Positions 8,627 through 17,350 of a stretch of 64,000 bases of DNA are shown one piece after another. Location of the stretch: positions 248,001 to 312,000 of the forward strand of contig JAHLKV010000002.1 of NCBI GenBank assembly GCA_020444475.1. The letters are read 5' to 3'. Position 1 is the first letter of the stretch; each line of letters opens with the position of its first letter. A program made the translations under genes and the position numbers. The notes below the pieces were generated by a model that was not told where the DNA came from, made no database searches, and was given only the letters and a program-made list of their open reading frames with translations. Source of the DNA: a bacterium (GTDB lineage Bacteria; Zixibacteria; MSB-5A5; GN15; FEB-12).

Positions 8627-10114
8627 ATGAACAGACAGAATCACCTGGCGATAAGCCTCTTCGTCGTGCTGATCCTCTCAATACCGGCATCCGGGCAGGA
8701 CATCCTCTGGGAAACCGGATACGGAGGAACGCTCAATGAGACTGGGGCGGCATCGTGCCCGGCCGAAGCCAACGGCCTGGTGCTGGCCGGTTCAACCTAT
8801 TCGTTTGGCGCGGGTGACTTCGACATCTACGTTCTTCGCCTCGACTCGCTCGGCGACACTCTTTGGTCTGTTACCTGGGGCGGTACCGCCGCGGACTATG
8901 GCTATGATGTCACGCCATCTGCCGACGGCGGCTTCGTAGTCTGCGGCTCAACCGAGTCGTTCGGCAACGGCGGACGCGATCTTTGTCTGGTCAAAATCAG
9001 TAGTACCGGTACTGTGCTCTGGAGTCGGCAGATAGGCGGCTCGGCCAACGATGTCGGCGCCTCGATCCGGCTGCTCGCCGACAGCGGTTTTGTTGTCGGC
9101 GGTACTACGGCGTCTTCCGGCGCCGGCTACGACGATTTCTATCTGGTACGAACCGACCGCAACGGCATCGTCCAATGGCAGAAGACCTACGGCGGCGCCG
9201 GCGGTGAATCGGGCGCGGCCGTGCGAGCAATAAACGGTGGTTCCGGCGGCTTTGTCCTGGTTGGATCGACCGGATCTTTCGGCGAGGGCTACAGCAGTAT
9301 CTATGTGGTCCGCACCAACACCGTTGGCGACACGCTCTGGACCAGCACCTACGGCGGTAGTCGGGCCGATCTCGGCCAGACCATAGAGATTGCACCTGAC
9401 GGCGGTTTCCTGATCGCCGGTGCGACCGCGTCGTACGGAGCCGGATTCTACGACTGCTATCTCGTGCGGACCGATCCCGATGGCGTCCAGCTCTGGCACG
9501 ACTGGTACGGCGGCGCCAAAGACGATCGCGCCTACTCGCTTTGTCCGCTCAGCGACGGCGGCTGGATGCTGGCCGGAACCACTGAGTCCAGTGGGGCCGG
9601 CAAGATAGACCTCTACCTCACCCGTCTGACAAGCGAAGGCGTGGTGATGTGGAACCGCACGCTCGGCGGCAGCGAATCGGACTATGCACGCTCAATCGTA
9701 TCCACCGACGACGGCAACCTGATTGCGGCGGGATACTCGTACTCCTATGCCTGCGGCGGATCGGATGTGTATCTCGCCAAAGTGCGCCTGGATGCCATGA
9801 CCTCGGTGTTCGAGCAAATGTCGCCGGTCCTTCCCGACCATATCGAACTCGAGCAAAACTATCCCAATCCGTTCAACGCCTCGACCACCATCTCTTTCAA
9901 TCTGCACCAGCGAGCCTCGGCCCAACTGACTATCTACAACGTGCTCGGTCGCGCGGTCAGATCGTTCACGCAGAGGTCGCTTTCGGCCGGAACCTACTCG
10001 GTGACCTGGGACGGCCGCGACCAGAGCGGCACACCGGTGGCATCGGGCGTTTACTTCTACCGTCTTTCAACCGCTGACTACAGCGTGTCGAAAAAGATGG
10101 TGCTTCTGAAATAG
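8627..10114 (+). CDS. secreted seven-repeat beta-propeller with type-IX-like sorting domain
   Basis: The start at 8627 places the signal peptide (ending near PASGQ) at the N-terminus; an earlier ATG at 8516 would add 37 residues without signal character. Seven repeats of about 54 residues follow, each with a LW-x3-YGG core, a DGGFV(L)AG strand and a D-(L/I)-Y-LV strand, so a seven-bladed propeller is likely. The C-terminal ~85 residues have QNYPNPFNASTTISF, TIYNVLGRAVR and a GVYFYRL strand ending KKMVLLK. This domain is typical of FlgD-like/type IX secretion sorting domains, so surface display or release is expected. The ligand is unknown. Confidence 0.8.
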   Translation: MNRQNHLAISLFVVLILSIPASGQDILWETGYGGTLNETGAASCPAEANGLVLAGSTYSFGAGDFDIYVLRLDSLGDTLWSVTWGGTAADYGYDVTPSADGGFVVCGSTESFGNGGRDLCLVKISSTGTVLWSRQIGGSANDVGASIRLLADSGFVVGGTTASSGAGYDDFYLVRTDRNGIVQWQKTYGGAGGESGAAVRAINGGSGGFVLVGSTGSFGEGYSSIYVVRTNTVGDTLWTSTYGGSRADLGQTIEIAPDGGFLIAGATASYGAGFYDCYLVRTDPDGVQLWHDWYGGAKDDRAYSLCPLSDGGWMLAGTTESSGAGKIDLYLTRLTSEGVVMWNRTLGGSESDYARSIVSTDDGNLIAAGYSYSYACGGSDVYLAKVRLDAMTSVFEQMSPVLPDHIELEQNYPNPFNASTTISFNLHQRASAQLTIYNVLGRAVRSFTQRSLSAGTYSVTWDGRDQSGTPVASGVYFYRLSTADYSVSKKMVLLK

Positions 10115-10231
10115 TATTCTGAAATTGAATTTCAATTCTGTCTTGTGAATCATTCCATCTCCGGTCCCTTTTCTCCATGCGATTGTGCAATTAGGCTTGC
10201 TTTTTCATCGGATTCATTCTTATTGAGGAAC

Positions 10232-10255
10232 CACGGACGTCACAACCGTGTTTTT
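10232..10255 (+). terminator. Rho-independent terminator after propeller gene
   Basis: The stem CACGG/CCGTG (10232-10236 with 10246-10250) is followed by five T residues. It lies 118 bp after the propeller stop and before the ferritin gene. The stem is short, so strength is uncertain. Confidence 0.5.
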
Positions 10256-10307
10256 CAAAGACAATGTCGAGAGAAAAGACTATGATTTACGATAAGGAGA
10301 ATCACTC

Positions 10308-10802
10308 ATGATGATCTCGAAGAAAATGGCTGACCGCTTGAACGAACAGGTCAACAACGAGTACTACGCGTTTTGGATCTACCAGCAGATGAGCTTCACG
10401 TTCGAAGACATGGGCCTGACCGTGTTCGGCAAGCTGTTTCACAAGCAGGCCGCCGAAGAGCGCGAGCACGCTGAGAAGATCGCGAAATACCTGGTCGACC
10501 AGGGCGCCCCGGTGGTATTGACCGCCCTCACCGCTCCGAAGACGAAGTACAAATCGGCCGAGGAAATCGTCACCGGCGCCGTCGAGCACGAGCTGAAGGT
10601 CACCAAGGACTGGAACGAGATCTCCGACATGGCGATCAAAGAGAAAGACCATGCAACCCGCGTACTCGCCGACTGGTTTGTCGAAGAGCAGGTCGAGGAA
10701 GTCGCTTCGATGCAGGAGTTGCTCGGCATGGTCAAGCTGACCCAGAACCCGGGCCAGCTGCTGATGCTCGAAGGTCGCGTCTGGCGGATGATCGAAGGCT
10801 AA
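10308..10802 (+). CDS. non-haem ferritin
   Basis: A 164-residue bacterial ferritin that oxidises and stores iron in a 24-subunit cytosolic shell. The ferroxidase-centre residues are visible: Glu in NNEYYAF near residue 18, the EERE-H pair around residues 50-54, Glu in VEHEL near residue 94, and Glu/Gln in FVEEQVEE near residue 127. Length matches FtnA-type proteins and there is no haem-ligand Met of the bacterioferritin type. An AAGGAG ribosome-binding site precedes the ATG. It is flanked by terminators on both sides, so it is monocistronic. Confidence 0.93.
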   Translation: MMISKKMADRLNEQVNNEYYAFWIYQQMSFTFEDMGLTVFGKLFHKQAAEEREHAEKIAKYLVDQGAPVVLTALTAPKTKYKSAEEIVTGAVEHELKVTKDWNEISDMAIKEKDHATRVLADWFVEEQVEEVASMQELLGMVKLTQNPGQLLMLEGRVWRMIEG

Positions 10803-10830
10803 CCGTCAGTTTTGTCTTGCTGAATCGACA

Positions 10831-10861
10831 ACGGTCGCTTTCTTGTAGAGCGACCGTTTTT
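10831..10861 (+). terminator. strong Rho-independent terminator after ferritin
   Basis: A 9-bp perfect stem (ACGGTCGCT at 10831-10839, AGCGACCGT at 10849-10857) is followed by TTTTT. It lies 28 bp after the ferritin stop. Confidence 0.85.
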
Positions 10862-10880
10862 CATTTCAACGGGGCTTACT

Positions 10881-11645
10881 ATGACTAATCGACCTCGTCA
10901 CATACTCGGCATTGATTTCGGCGGCAGTTCGCTCAAAGCCGCCATCGCCGATACATCGCAGGGGCTCCTGCTGAGTGAGCCGGTGCGGCGGGAAACTTCT
11001 ATCGACATTACACCCGAAGACACGGTCGCAACCATCAGGGAGATGGTGAACGATCTGAACTGGCGCGGACCGGTCGGACTCGGCTATCCAGGAGTCGTCA
11101 AGCGCGGTATCTGCCTCTCGGCCGCCAACGTCTCAAAGCAGTGGATTGGTCTCAACGCTCAGGAGCTTCTGCATGGTGTTGTCGATGATCGCGTGGCGGT
11201 GATCAACGACGCCGACGCCGCCGGACTGGCCGAGCTGAAATTCGGCGCCGCCAGAAGCGAAGCTGGTCCGGACGGCCGTGTGGTGCTGATGCTCACCCTC
11301 GGCACCGGTATCGGGTCGGCATTTTTCTATCGTGGACAGCTTTTTCCGAATACCGAGTTCGGACACATCGAGCTGCTGGGTGGCGATGCTGAGCACTACG
11401 CCGCTGCATCAGTGCGCGTGCGTCAGAGCCTCGACTGGAAAGAATGGGCATCACGGCTGAATCGATATCTCCAGGAGATGGAGAAGCTCGTCTCGCCCGA
11501 TCTGATCGTACTCGGCGGGGGCATCAGCGAGAACTTTGACAAGTACCAATCGTACCTGTCCACACGAGCGACCATCGCAGTAGCGTCGCTGGGCAATGCT
11601 GCCGGCATTCTCGGTGCGGCACTTGCCGTGGACACGCCGGTATAG
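10881..11645 (+). CDS. ppgK: polyphosphate glucokinase (ROK family)
   Basis: A 254-residue ROK-family sugar kinase. GIDFGGSSLKAAI is the N-terminal phosphate-binding motif, INDADAAGLAE carries the catalytic Asp, and LTLGTGIGSA is the second phosphate motif. The FPNTEFGHIEL stretch and the SPDLIVLGGGISENFDKY tail are characteristic of polyphosphate-dependent glucokinases, which phosphorylate glucose from polyphosphate and sometimes ATP. Length is typical. An ordinary ROK glucokinase is the alternative. It is followed closely by a lipoprotein gene. Confidence 0.85.
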   Translation: MTNRPRHILGIDFGGSSLKAAIADTSQGLLLSEPVRRETSIDITPEDTVATIREMVNDLNWRGPVGLGYPGVVKRGICLSAANVSKQWIGLNAQELLHGVVDDRVAVINDADAAGLAELKFGAARSEAGPDGRVVLMLTLGTGIGSAFFYRGQLFPNTEFGHIELLGGDAEHYAAASVRVRQSLDWKEWASRLNRYLQEMEKLVSPDLIVLGGGISENFDKYQSYLSTRATIAVASLGNAAGILGAALAVDTPV

Positions 11646-11652
11646 GAGCACC

Positions 11653-12321
11653 ATGCGCAACACGAACTCTCCCCTGCGCCTTCTGAGGCTATCGATCGTG
11701 AGTGTTGTCGTCGCAGCAACCCTGATGCTGTCTTGCTCCGATGACGACCGAACAACCGATCCGGGGCCGCTGGTCACCGGCGAAGAATCCGCGTTTTTCC
11801 CTCTCGCGGTCGGGAATCGCTGGCTGTTTGTGAGCGAGTATCTCGACGATGACGGCAGTGTCGTGCGAGAGCGCACGGACTCGATGTATGTCGCCAAGCA
11901 AACCGAGTGGCTCGACCAGACCTGGTACGAGGTCGTTGTGACTCGTTCGGTCGACGGACCGCTCGCCGAACCCTGGCGTTTCTGGTGGTCGAACGGCGAC
12001 AACGGCCTGTATGATTCGTACGACTGGAAAGCCGATCCGCCGTCGCTGCTCTTTCAGTTTCCGGCCGACTCGGGCCTGACGTACAACTCCGGCTGGGAGG
12101 AGCAAACGGTGTCGGTGACCGTCAAGGCAAGTGACGTCCCCATATACACCGGCAACCGCCGGTTTTCCGGGTGGATCTACGAGTTCTCCACGCGAGTCCG
12201 ATGGACACTCTCGCCGGGCGTCGGCCCGATCCAGATAGAGACCATCGACTACCCCGCTCCCCTGTACGAGGAGTTCGTCCGGACCCGCCTGGTGTTGAGC
12301 ACCAGCTCGCTTGCATATTGA
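11653..12321 (+). CDS. predicted lipoprotein of unknown function
   Basis: A 222-residue protein. The start at 11653 follows an AGGAG site that overlaps the end of ppgK. A hydrophobic signal ends in LMLSC, which would be lipidated if this imperfect lipobox is used. The mature part is beta-rich, with a WRFWWSNGDNGLYD stretch and several Trp/Tyr-rich strands, but no family was recognised. It lies 8 bp after ppgK and is probably co-transcribed with it. It ends in a bidirectional terminator. Confidence 0.75.
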   Translation: MRNTNSPLRLLRLSIVSVVVAATLMLSCSDDDRTTDPGPLVTGEESAFFPLAVGNRWLFVSEYLDDDGSVVRERTDSMYVAKQTEWLDQTWYEVVVTRSVDGPLAEPWRFWWSNGDNGLYDSYDWKADPPSLLFQFPADSGLTYNSGWEEQTVSVTVKASDVPIYTGNRRFSGWIYEFSTRVRWTLSPGVGPIQIETIDYPAPLYEEFVRTRLVLSTSSLAY

Positions 12322-12335
12322 TCATATCGAAAGAG

Positions 12336-12369
12336 AAAACGGGGACGCCCTTTGGAGCATCCCCGTTTT
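12336..12369. terminator. bidirectional terminator between convergent genes
   Basis: The hairpin arms at 12336-12348 and 12357-12369 start with AAAACGGGGA and end with TCCCCGTTTT (one mismatch inside). T-tracts form on both strands, so it serves both the lipoprotein gene and the convergent oligopeptidase gene. Confidence 0.88.
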
Positions 12370-12387
12370 GCAGTATCTCTTGTCAGG

Positions 12388-14523
12388 CTACATCTTCACA
12401 CCAAGCTTATCGAATATGAAGGCATATTCAAACGCCCGTTCTTTCAGGCGTGAGTAGCGACCCGATGTCCCGAAATGCCCCCCTTCCATGACCGTCTTCA
12501 GCAAGAGCGTATTCTGGTCGGTCTTGGTGGCGCGGAGTTTCGCGGCCCACTTGGCCGGCTCCCAGTAAGCAACCCGGGGATCGTTCAGACCGGCGGTGAT
12601 GAGCATATCGGGATAGGTTTTCGCTTCAACCTGATCGTACGGTGAATAGGAGTACATGTAGTTGAAATACTCCTCTTCGTTCGGGTTGCCCCACTCTTCC
12701 CATTCGATCACGGTGAGCGGAATGGTCTCGTCGCGCATGGTGTTGATGATGTCGACAAACGGTACGTCGGCGACGACTACTTTCGCCAGGTCGGGCCGCA
12801 TGTTCACCACGGCGCCGACGGTCAGGCCGCCGGCCGAACCGCCGGAGATGACCATCTTGTCGTGTGTCGTATAACCCTGCGAAACGAGATAGTCCGCGCA
12901 GTCGATGAAGTCCGTGAAGGTGTTCTTCTTGTGCAACAGTTTACCGTCTTCGTACCACTGGCGTCCCATCTCTCCGCCACCGCGAATATGCGGGATCGCG
13001 AAAACGAATCCCCGACTCAGCAGTGACAGGCGCGACGATGAAAAGTAGGGATCCATATTGATCCCATAGGCGCCGTAGCCGTACAGGTAGAGCGGACTGG
13101 AGCCGTCTTTATTGAACGTCGAGGTCTTGTAGACAAGCGAGATCGGGATATCCGCTCCGTCGCGTGCCGGTGCAAAGATGCGCTCCTGGGTCAGTTCACC
13201 CGGATCATAGCCCCCGAGCACCTCGGTCTGCTTCAACATCTCCAGCGTGCGCGCCTTCATGTCGTAATCGTAGATCGTACGCGGGGTGATAAGCGAGGTG
13301 TAGTCGAGACGCAGTTTCGTGCTGTTGAACTCCGGTGTGCTTCCCGGCTCCACGGAATAGACCGGTTCGTTGAACACCACCGGCTCGGTGTCGCCGGTCG
13401 ACATGGTACGGATGCTCACCGTTTGCAGTCCGCTCCGGCGCTCGTAGATCGCCATGTAGTCCGCAAACATGTCAACGCCGTCGAGCTTCACTTCCGGCCG
13501 GTGCGGGATGACATCGACCCAGTTCTTCTTGCCCGGTTTGGTGACCGGCGCCTGGACGAGTTTGAAGTTGAGGGCATCGTCGGCATTGGTGGTGATATAG
13601 AAGTTCTTGTCGTGGTGGTCGACCCAGTACTCGACCATGTGCGTGCGCGGCTCGATCACCTGAAACTGTGCCATCGGCTTGTCGGCATCGAGATACCAGT
13701 ACTCGCTGGTCGTATTGCTGCCGATACCGATCAGGATATATCGGTCGCTCCGGGTGCGGCTGACGCCCAAATAGAATGCGGCGTCGGTCTCGTGATAGAC
13801 CAGCGCATCTTCGCCGGTTGAGCCGAGGGTGTGCCGCCAGACCTTGTCAGGACGGTAGGTTTCATCTTCGGTGGTGTAGAATACGGTTTTGTTGTCGTTG
13901 GCCCAGACGACGTCGCCGTTGGTGCTCTCGATCACGTCATCGTACAGAGAACCGTCGTTCAGATTCTTGAACCGAATCGTATACTCCTCGTTGCCGGCGG
14001 TATCGTAGCCGTAGGCGAGAATCTGCTGATTGGGACTGACCTCATAGGCGCCGAGCAGCATATAGTCGTGTCCTTCGGCGACCTTGTTGAGATCGAGCAG
14101 GATTTCTTCAGGACCATTCTCGCCTTTCTTGCGGCAGTAGATCTTGTACTCTTTGCCCTGCTCGTCGCGGGTGTAGTAATAGTAGTCGCCGTCGCGGACC
14201 GGCACCGACAGGTCGGTTTCCTTGATGCGTGCCACCATTTCATCGTACAGCGCCGTCTGCATCTCGACGGTGTGGCCCATCACCTTCTCAGCGAACTCGT
14301 TTTCGGCCGTCAGGTAAGCGATGACATCGGCGTTCTCCCGATCGCGAAGCCAGGCATAGTTGTCGATCATTTCCTTTCCGAAAATCGTATCGACTTTCGG
14401 TTCGACTTTCGCCACAGGCGGCGTCGGCTGGCCCGCACACGCAGTGAGCATCGCGAGCGCGGCAAACAACACCGACACAACCAGCAGGTGGAGCATTCGT
14501 CCGGTGATCTTATTCATCCTCAT
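12388..14523 (-). CDS. ptrB: oligopeptidase B, S9A serine peptidase, predicted lipoprotein
   Basis: A 711-residue prolyl-oligopeptidase-family enzyme with an N-terminal propeller and a C-terminal alpha/beta-hydrolase domain. The catalytic triad is visible as Ser563 in GGSAGG, Asp648 in GLNDPRVAYWEP and His683 in EGGHFGTSGR. The stretch DVPFVDIINTMRDETIPL followed by EWEEWGNP matches oligopeptidase B, which cuts short peptides after Arg/Lys. The N-terminus has a lipoprotein signal with lipobox LTAC (Cys near residue 29), so the enzyme is probably anchored in the envelope rather than cytosolic as in E. coli. It is monocistronic or first in its unit. Confidence 0.9.
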   Translation of the reverse strand: MRMNKITGRMLHLLVVSVLFAALAMLTACAGQPTPPVAKVEPKVDTIFGKEMIDNYAWLRDRENADVIAYLTAENEFAEKVMGHTVEMQTALYDEMVARIKETDLSVPVRDGDYYYYTRDEQGKEYKIYCRKKGENGPEEILLDLNKVAEGHDYMLLGAYEVSPNQQILAYGYDTAGNEEYTIRFKNLNDGSLYDDVIESTNGDVVWANDNKTVFYTTEDETYRPDKVWRHTLGSTGEDALVYHETDAAFYLGVSRTRSDRYILIGIGSNTTSEYWYLDADKPMAQFQVIEPRTHMVEYWVDHHDKNFYITTNADDALNFKLVQAPVTKPGKKNWVDVIPHRPEVKLDGVDMFADYMAIYERRSGLQTVSIRTMSTGDTEPVVFNEPVYSVEPGSTPEFNSTKLRLDYTSLITPRTIYDYDMKARTLEMLKQTEVLGGYDPGELTQERIFAPARDGADIPISLVYKTSTFNKDGSSPLYLYGYGAYGINMDPYFSSSRLSLLSRGFVFAIPHIRGGGEMGRQWYEDGKLLHKKNTFTDFIDCADYLVSQGYTTHDKMVISGGSAGGLTVGAVVNMRPDLAKVVVADVPFVDIINTMRDETIPLTVIEWEEWGNPNEEEYFNYMYSYSPYDQVEAKTYPDMLITAGLNDPRVAYWEPAKWAAKLRATKTDQNTLLLKTVMEGGHFGTSGRYSRLKERAFEYAFIFDKLGVKM

Positions 14524-14616
14524 TCCTCACACATTAGGGAGCGTAATCTCCGTCCGGTGACGGAGGAGCATATCTTCTCAATACGCCGCCTGAATACCAA
14601 AAGTTTATTCTCTTGT

Positions 14617-15039
14617 CTATTCTCCGATAATTTTGATAAGGACGCGTTTTCGTCGGCGCCCGTCGAACTCGCCATAGAAGATCTGCTCCCACGGTCCGAG
14701 GTCGAGTTGACCGTCGGTAATCGCCACGACCACTTCACGCCCCATCACCTGACGTTTCATATGGGCATCGGCGTTGTCTTCGCCGGTATCGTTGTGGCGA
14801 TACTGGTCAATCGGCGCGTGCGGTGCGATTTTCTCCAGCCAGGTCTCGTAATCCTTGTGCAGACCGGATTCATCGTCGTTGATGAATACAGAGGCCGTAA
14901 TATGCATGGCGTTGACCAGCACCAGTCCGTTCTGCACGCCACTTGCATTTACCGCATCCTGAACCTCGGTCGTGATATTGATAAATCCCCGGCGGCCGGG
15001 GACGTTGAACCAAAGTTCTTTACGATAGTGTTTCATCAT
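14617..15039 (-). CDS. yjbQ: YjbQ/UPF0047 family protein
   Basis: A protein of about 140 residues. The ATG at 15039 is preferred, with GAAGGAG six bases upstream; a TTG at 15042 and an ATG at 15036 are close alternatives. It has the family's conserved blocks: [19 protein letters not shown], a central [13 protein letters not shown] and [11 protein letters not shown]. These histidines line a putative metal/phosphate site. The family is annotated as secondary thiamine-phosphate synthase from complementation work; the physiological role is unclear. Its start overlaps the end of the thpR-like gene by about 20 bp, suggesting translational coupling. Confidence 0.88.
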   Translation of the reverse strand: MMKHYRKELWFNVPGRRGFINITTEVQDAVNASGVQNGLVLVNAMHITASVFINDDESGLHKDYETWLEKIAPHAPIDQYRHNDTGEDNADAHMKRQVMGREVVVAITDGQLDLGPWEQIFYGEFDGRRRKRVLIKIIGE

Positions 15040-15604
15040 CAAAGTCTCCTTCGGAATCCGGCGGATACCAGGCTTCGGCGAGATAGCTCGGCCCCGATGA
15101 CGACCGCGCCGAGGAGTACAGCCCGAAGCGATCGAGCGTGATCGGTTCGGTCCGGAAGAGACTGAACTCCGAGAGGTAGGCGGCCAATCGTTGCGGGTTG
15201 TCGTTCTTCACCGGGCCCGGACCAAATCGTCCGATCGTCACGTGCGGGAGATACTTTCGTGTATCAAGTGAGACTCCGCTCGGCCGAACGGCGGCATCGA
15301 TTCTGGTCCGAAGCTGCTCGAGGTGCTCGTTCGGCCTGACACCGGCCCAGATCTTCTCGGGGCGCCGTCGCAGGGGGAAAAAGCCGATCCCCTCCAGAAC
15401 CATTTCAAACGGCTCGAACCGGATGTGAGCGAGAGCCGAGCGGATGTCCTCGAATTGACCTCCATCCACCTGACCGAAGTATCGAAGGGTGAGATGGAAC
15501 TGCGGGGGATCGACCCACAGCACGCCGGGGAGTCCCAGGCACATGGCAGCCAGTTGGTTACGGATGGAGCTCGGTAGCGGCAGGGCGGTGAAAATGCGAT
15601 ACAT
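15020..15604 (-). CDS. thpR: RNA 2',3'-cyclic phosphodiesterase (2H/LigT family)
   Basis: A 194-residue 2H phosphoesterase. The two catalytic H-x-T-x motifs are HLTL (near residue 42) and HVTI (near residue 126), about 84 residues apart as expected. The family hydrolyses 2',3'-cyclic phosphate ends of RNA to 2'-phosphates. The N-terminal RIFTALPLP start is typical. The gene ends inside the start of the YjbQ gene. An acidic C-terminal tail (residues 185-194) is extra. Confidence 0.88.
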   Translation of the reverse strand: MYRIFTALPLPSSIRNQLAAMCLGLPGVLWVDPPQFHLTLRYFGQVDGGQFEDIRSALAHIRFEPFEMVLEGIGFFPLRRRPEKIWAGVRPNEHLEQLRTRIDAAVRPSGVSLDTRKYLPHVTIGRFGPGPVKNDNPQRLAAYLSEFSLFRTEPITLDRFGLYSSARSSSGPSYLAEAWYPPDSEGDFDDETLS

Positions 15605-15710
15605 CGTTGTCTCCTCACAACTCCACGATAATGAGCGCCAAGATAGCGCAATTCAGGTGCTCGTGCCAGTGCATTTCCGCGCTGAGCACAGGCGGGCGGC
15701 TTATTCAATC

Positions 15711-15739
15711 TTGACCGATGCACTCCATTAAATTATAGT
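15711..15739 (+). promoter_or_regulatory. candidate sigma70-type promoter for the epimerase gene
   Basis: TTGACC (15711-15716) and TATAGT (15734-15739) are separated by 17 bp. The start codon of the epimerase is 135 bp downstream. The leader contains an 8-bp inverted repeat, TCGCCGAT/ATCGGCGA (15765-15772 and 15794-15801), that could fold in the transcript. This is a prediction from spacing and base match only. Confidence 0.4.
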
Positions 15740-15873
15740 TAAGCTGTTGCCAATCAAGCCTCCATCGCCGATATTCGAGTGCTGACACGGGGCATCGGCG
15801 ACACGATGGGTTAAAAGTACGCATCCCGAGCCGACATTACAGGCAGAGACCACACTAACGAGGAATACTTGCC

Positions 15874-16824
15874 ATGACTTATCTCGTAACCGGGGGAGCC
15901 GGATTTATTGGTTCGAACATCGTCCGCAAGCTGCTCGCGAAGGGGCAAACAGTTCGGGTGCTGGACAACTTTTCGTCGGGTCGCGAGGAAAACCTCGCCG
16001 ACCTGAAAGACCGTATCGAGCTGCACGATGGTGACATTCGCGACTACTGGACAGTCGTCAAGGCCGTGAAAGGCGTCGACTATATCCTGCACCAGGCGGC
16101 GCTGCCGTCGGTCCCCCGCTCGGTCAACAATCCGCTGACCTCGAACGTCGTCAATATCGACGGGACATTGAACGTCCTCGAAGCCGCCCGCCAGGCCGGC
16201 GTCAAGCGCATGGTCATGGCGTCGTCGTCGTCGGTCTACGGCGATACGGTCGAGCTTCCCAAGCACGAAGGGATGGTGCCGTCGCCGCTTTCGCCGTACG
16301 CGATCACCAAGCTGACCAACGAGTACTACGCGAAAGTCTACTACCAGCTGTACAATTTCGAAACCGTCTGCCTTCGGTATTTCAATATTTTCGGTCCCTA
16401 TCAGGACCCGAACAGCTTCTACTCGGCGGTGATTCCGAAGTTTATCGCAGCCCTGACCAATAACGAATCGCCGACGGTGTTTGGCGACGGTGAGCAGTCG
16501 CGCGACTTCACATATATCGACAACTGCGTCGAGGCCAACCTGCTGGCAGCGACCGCCGACGGTGTCGCCGGGGACTATTTCAATGTTGCCTGCGGCGGAC
16601 AGTTCACGCTCAACTATCTGCTCGACAAACTTCGCGAAATCCTCGGGGTTGACACCAAGGCCAAGTATGCGCCGCCGCGCCCGGGGGATATCAAGCACTC
16701 GTACGCCTCGGTGGACAAACTGAAAGCCAAGGGGTACGATCCGAAGATCGATTTCGAAGAGGGCCTGAAGCGTACGGTGGCGTTTTTCACCGATGAGGCC
16801 AGACGGACGCCGGTGAAATCGTAG
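15874..16824 (+). CDS. NAD-dependent epimerase (UDP-hexose 4-epimerase type)
   Basis: A 316-residue extended short-chain dehydrogenase/reductase. TGGAGFIGS is the NAD-binding glycine motif, the active-site Tyr and Lys are in YAITK (near residue 146), and the catalytic Ser is in the SSSSVYGD block. The sequence, with RYFNIFGPYQDP and FGDGEQSRDFTYIDN, resembles UDP-GlcNAc/UDP-glucose 4-epimerases such as WbpP. The substrate cannot be fixed by eye. It is a stand-alone gene, followed immediately by a palindromic repeat array that begins 11 bp after the stop. Confidence 0.85.
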   Translation: MTYLVTGGAGFIGSNIVRKLLAKGQTVRVLDNFSSGREENLADLKDRIELHDGDIRDYWTVVKAVKGVDYILHQAALPSVPRSVNNPLTSNVVNIDGTLNVLEAARQAGVKRMVMASSSSVYGDTVELPKHEGMVPSPLSPYAITKLTNEYYAKVYYQLYNFETVCLRYFNIFGPYQDPNSFYSAVIPKFIAALTNNESPTVFGDGEQSRDFTYIDNCVEANLLAATADGVAGDYFNVACGGQFTLNYLLDKLREILGVDTKAKYAPPRPGDIKHSYASVDKLKAKGYDPKIDFEEGLKRTVAFFTDEARRTPVKS

Positions 16825-16835
16825 CCTTTGCGATT

Positions 16836-17086
16836 CCCACCATGAATGGTGGGCCACCCGAGATTCTCACCATGAATGGTGGGCCACCCGAAATGGTGGG
16901 CCACCCGAGATTCCCACCATGAATGGTGGGCCACCCGGAATTGCGGTCCACCCGACCCCACCATAAATGGTGGGCCACCCGGAATGGCGGTCCACCCGAC
17001 CCCACCATAAATGGTGGGCCACCCGGAATGGCGGTCCACCCGACCCCACCATAAATGGTGGGCCACCCGTGATGGTGGTCCACCCG
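16836..17086. repeat. tandem array of hairpin units, 44-bp period at right end
   Basis: The array is made of hairpins CCCACCAT-(GA or AA)-ATGGTGGG, each followed by CCACCCG, alternating with 17-bp half units of the type ATGGCGGTCCACCCG. The last three periods (16955-16998, 16999-17042, 17043-17086) are exactly 44 bp and nearly identical. The left part (16836-16954) has less regular variants. A lone copy lies at 56824-56848. The hairpin followed by CCAC reads, on the minus strand, as GTGG plus a hairpin, like a REP element. It directly follows the epimerase stop. No coding role is seen. Confidence 0.9.
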
Positions 17087-17094
17087 GACGACTT

Positions 17095-17335
17095 TTTCAT
17101 TGTACAAGCATGTTCGGCTTGCTCTTACAGCGAAATGGGTTTGTTTTGTTATTTTTTAGGTTCCTTTTTTCGTCAATTCCCTCTATGACATTCCGCCGCT
17201 GAAGGATAGAGTGTTTTTCGGCGCGTGCTGACGCGCATGTATTGCTACCACTTATCATAGACCTTGCTCCATACAAAGGCGGGCGTTTTTCCGATTGCCA
17301 TTGACTTGGTAGTGAAAGTGTGGAGGAGATATGGC
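17095..17335. repeat. diverged non-coding element, copy A (copy B at 56300-56565)
   Basis: Shared blocks with copy B, in the same order, are TTGTACAAG, GCGAAATGGGTT, a TTTTGTYATTTTTTA tract, AAGGCGGG and GAAAGTGTGG. The copies are diverged and of slightly different length. No gene is evident. It may be the remains of a miniature mobile element or a conserved structured RNA region. Confidence 0.5.
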
Positions 17336-17350
17336 GATGTAGCGCGAGAC

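Noticed and set aside
16836-17086. CRISPR array
   Set aside because: The repeats are palindromic and the intervening units are themselves repeats rather than unique spacers. There are no cas genes.
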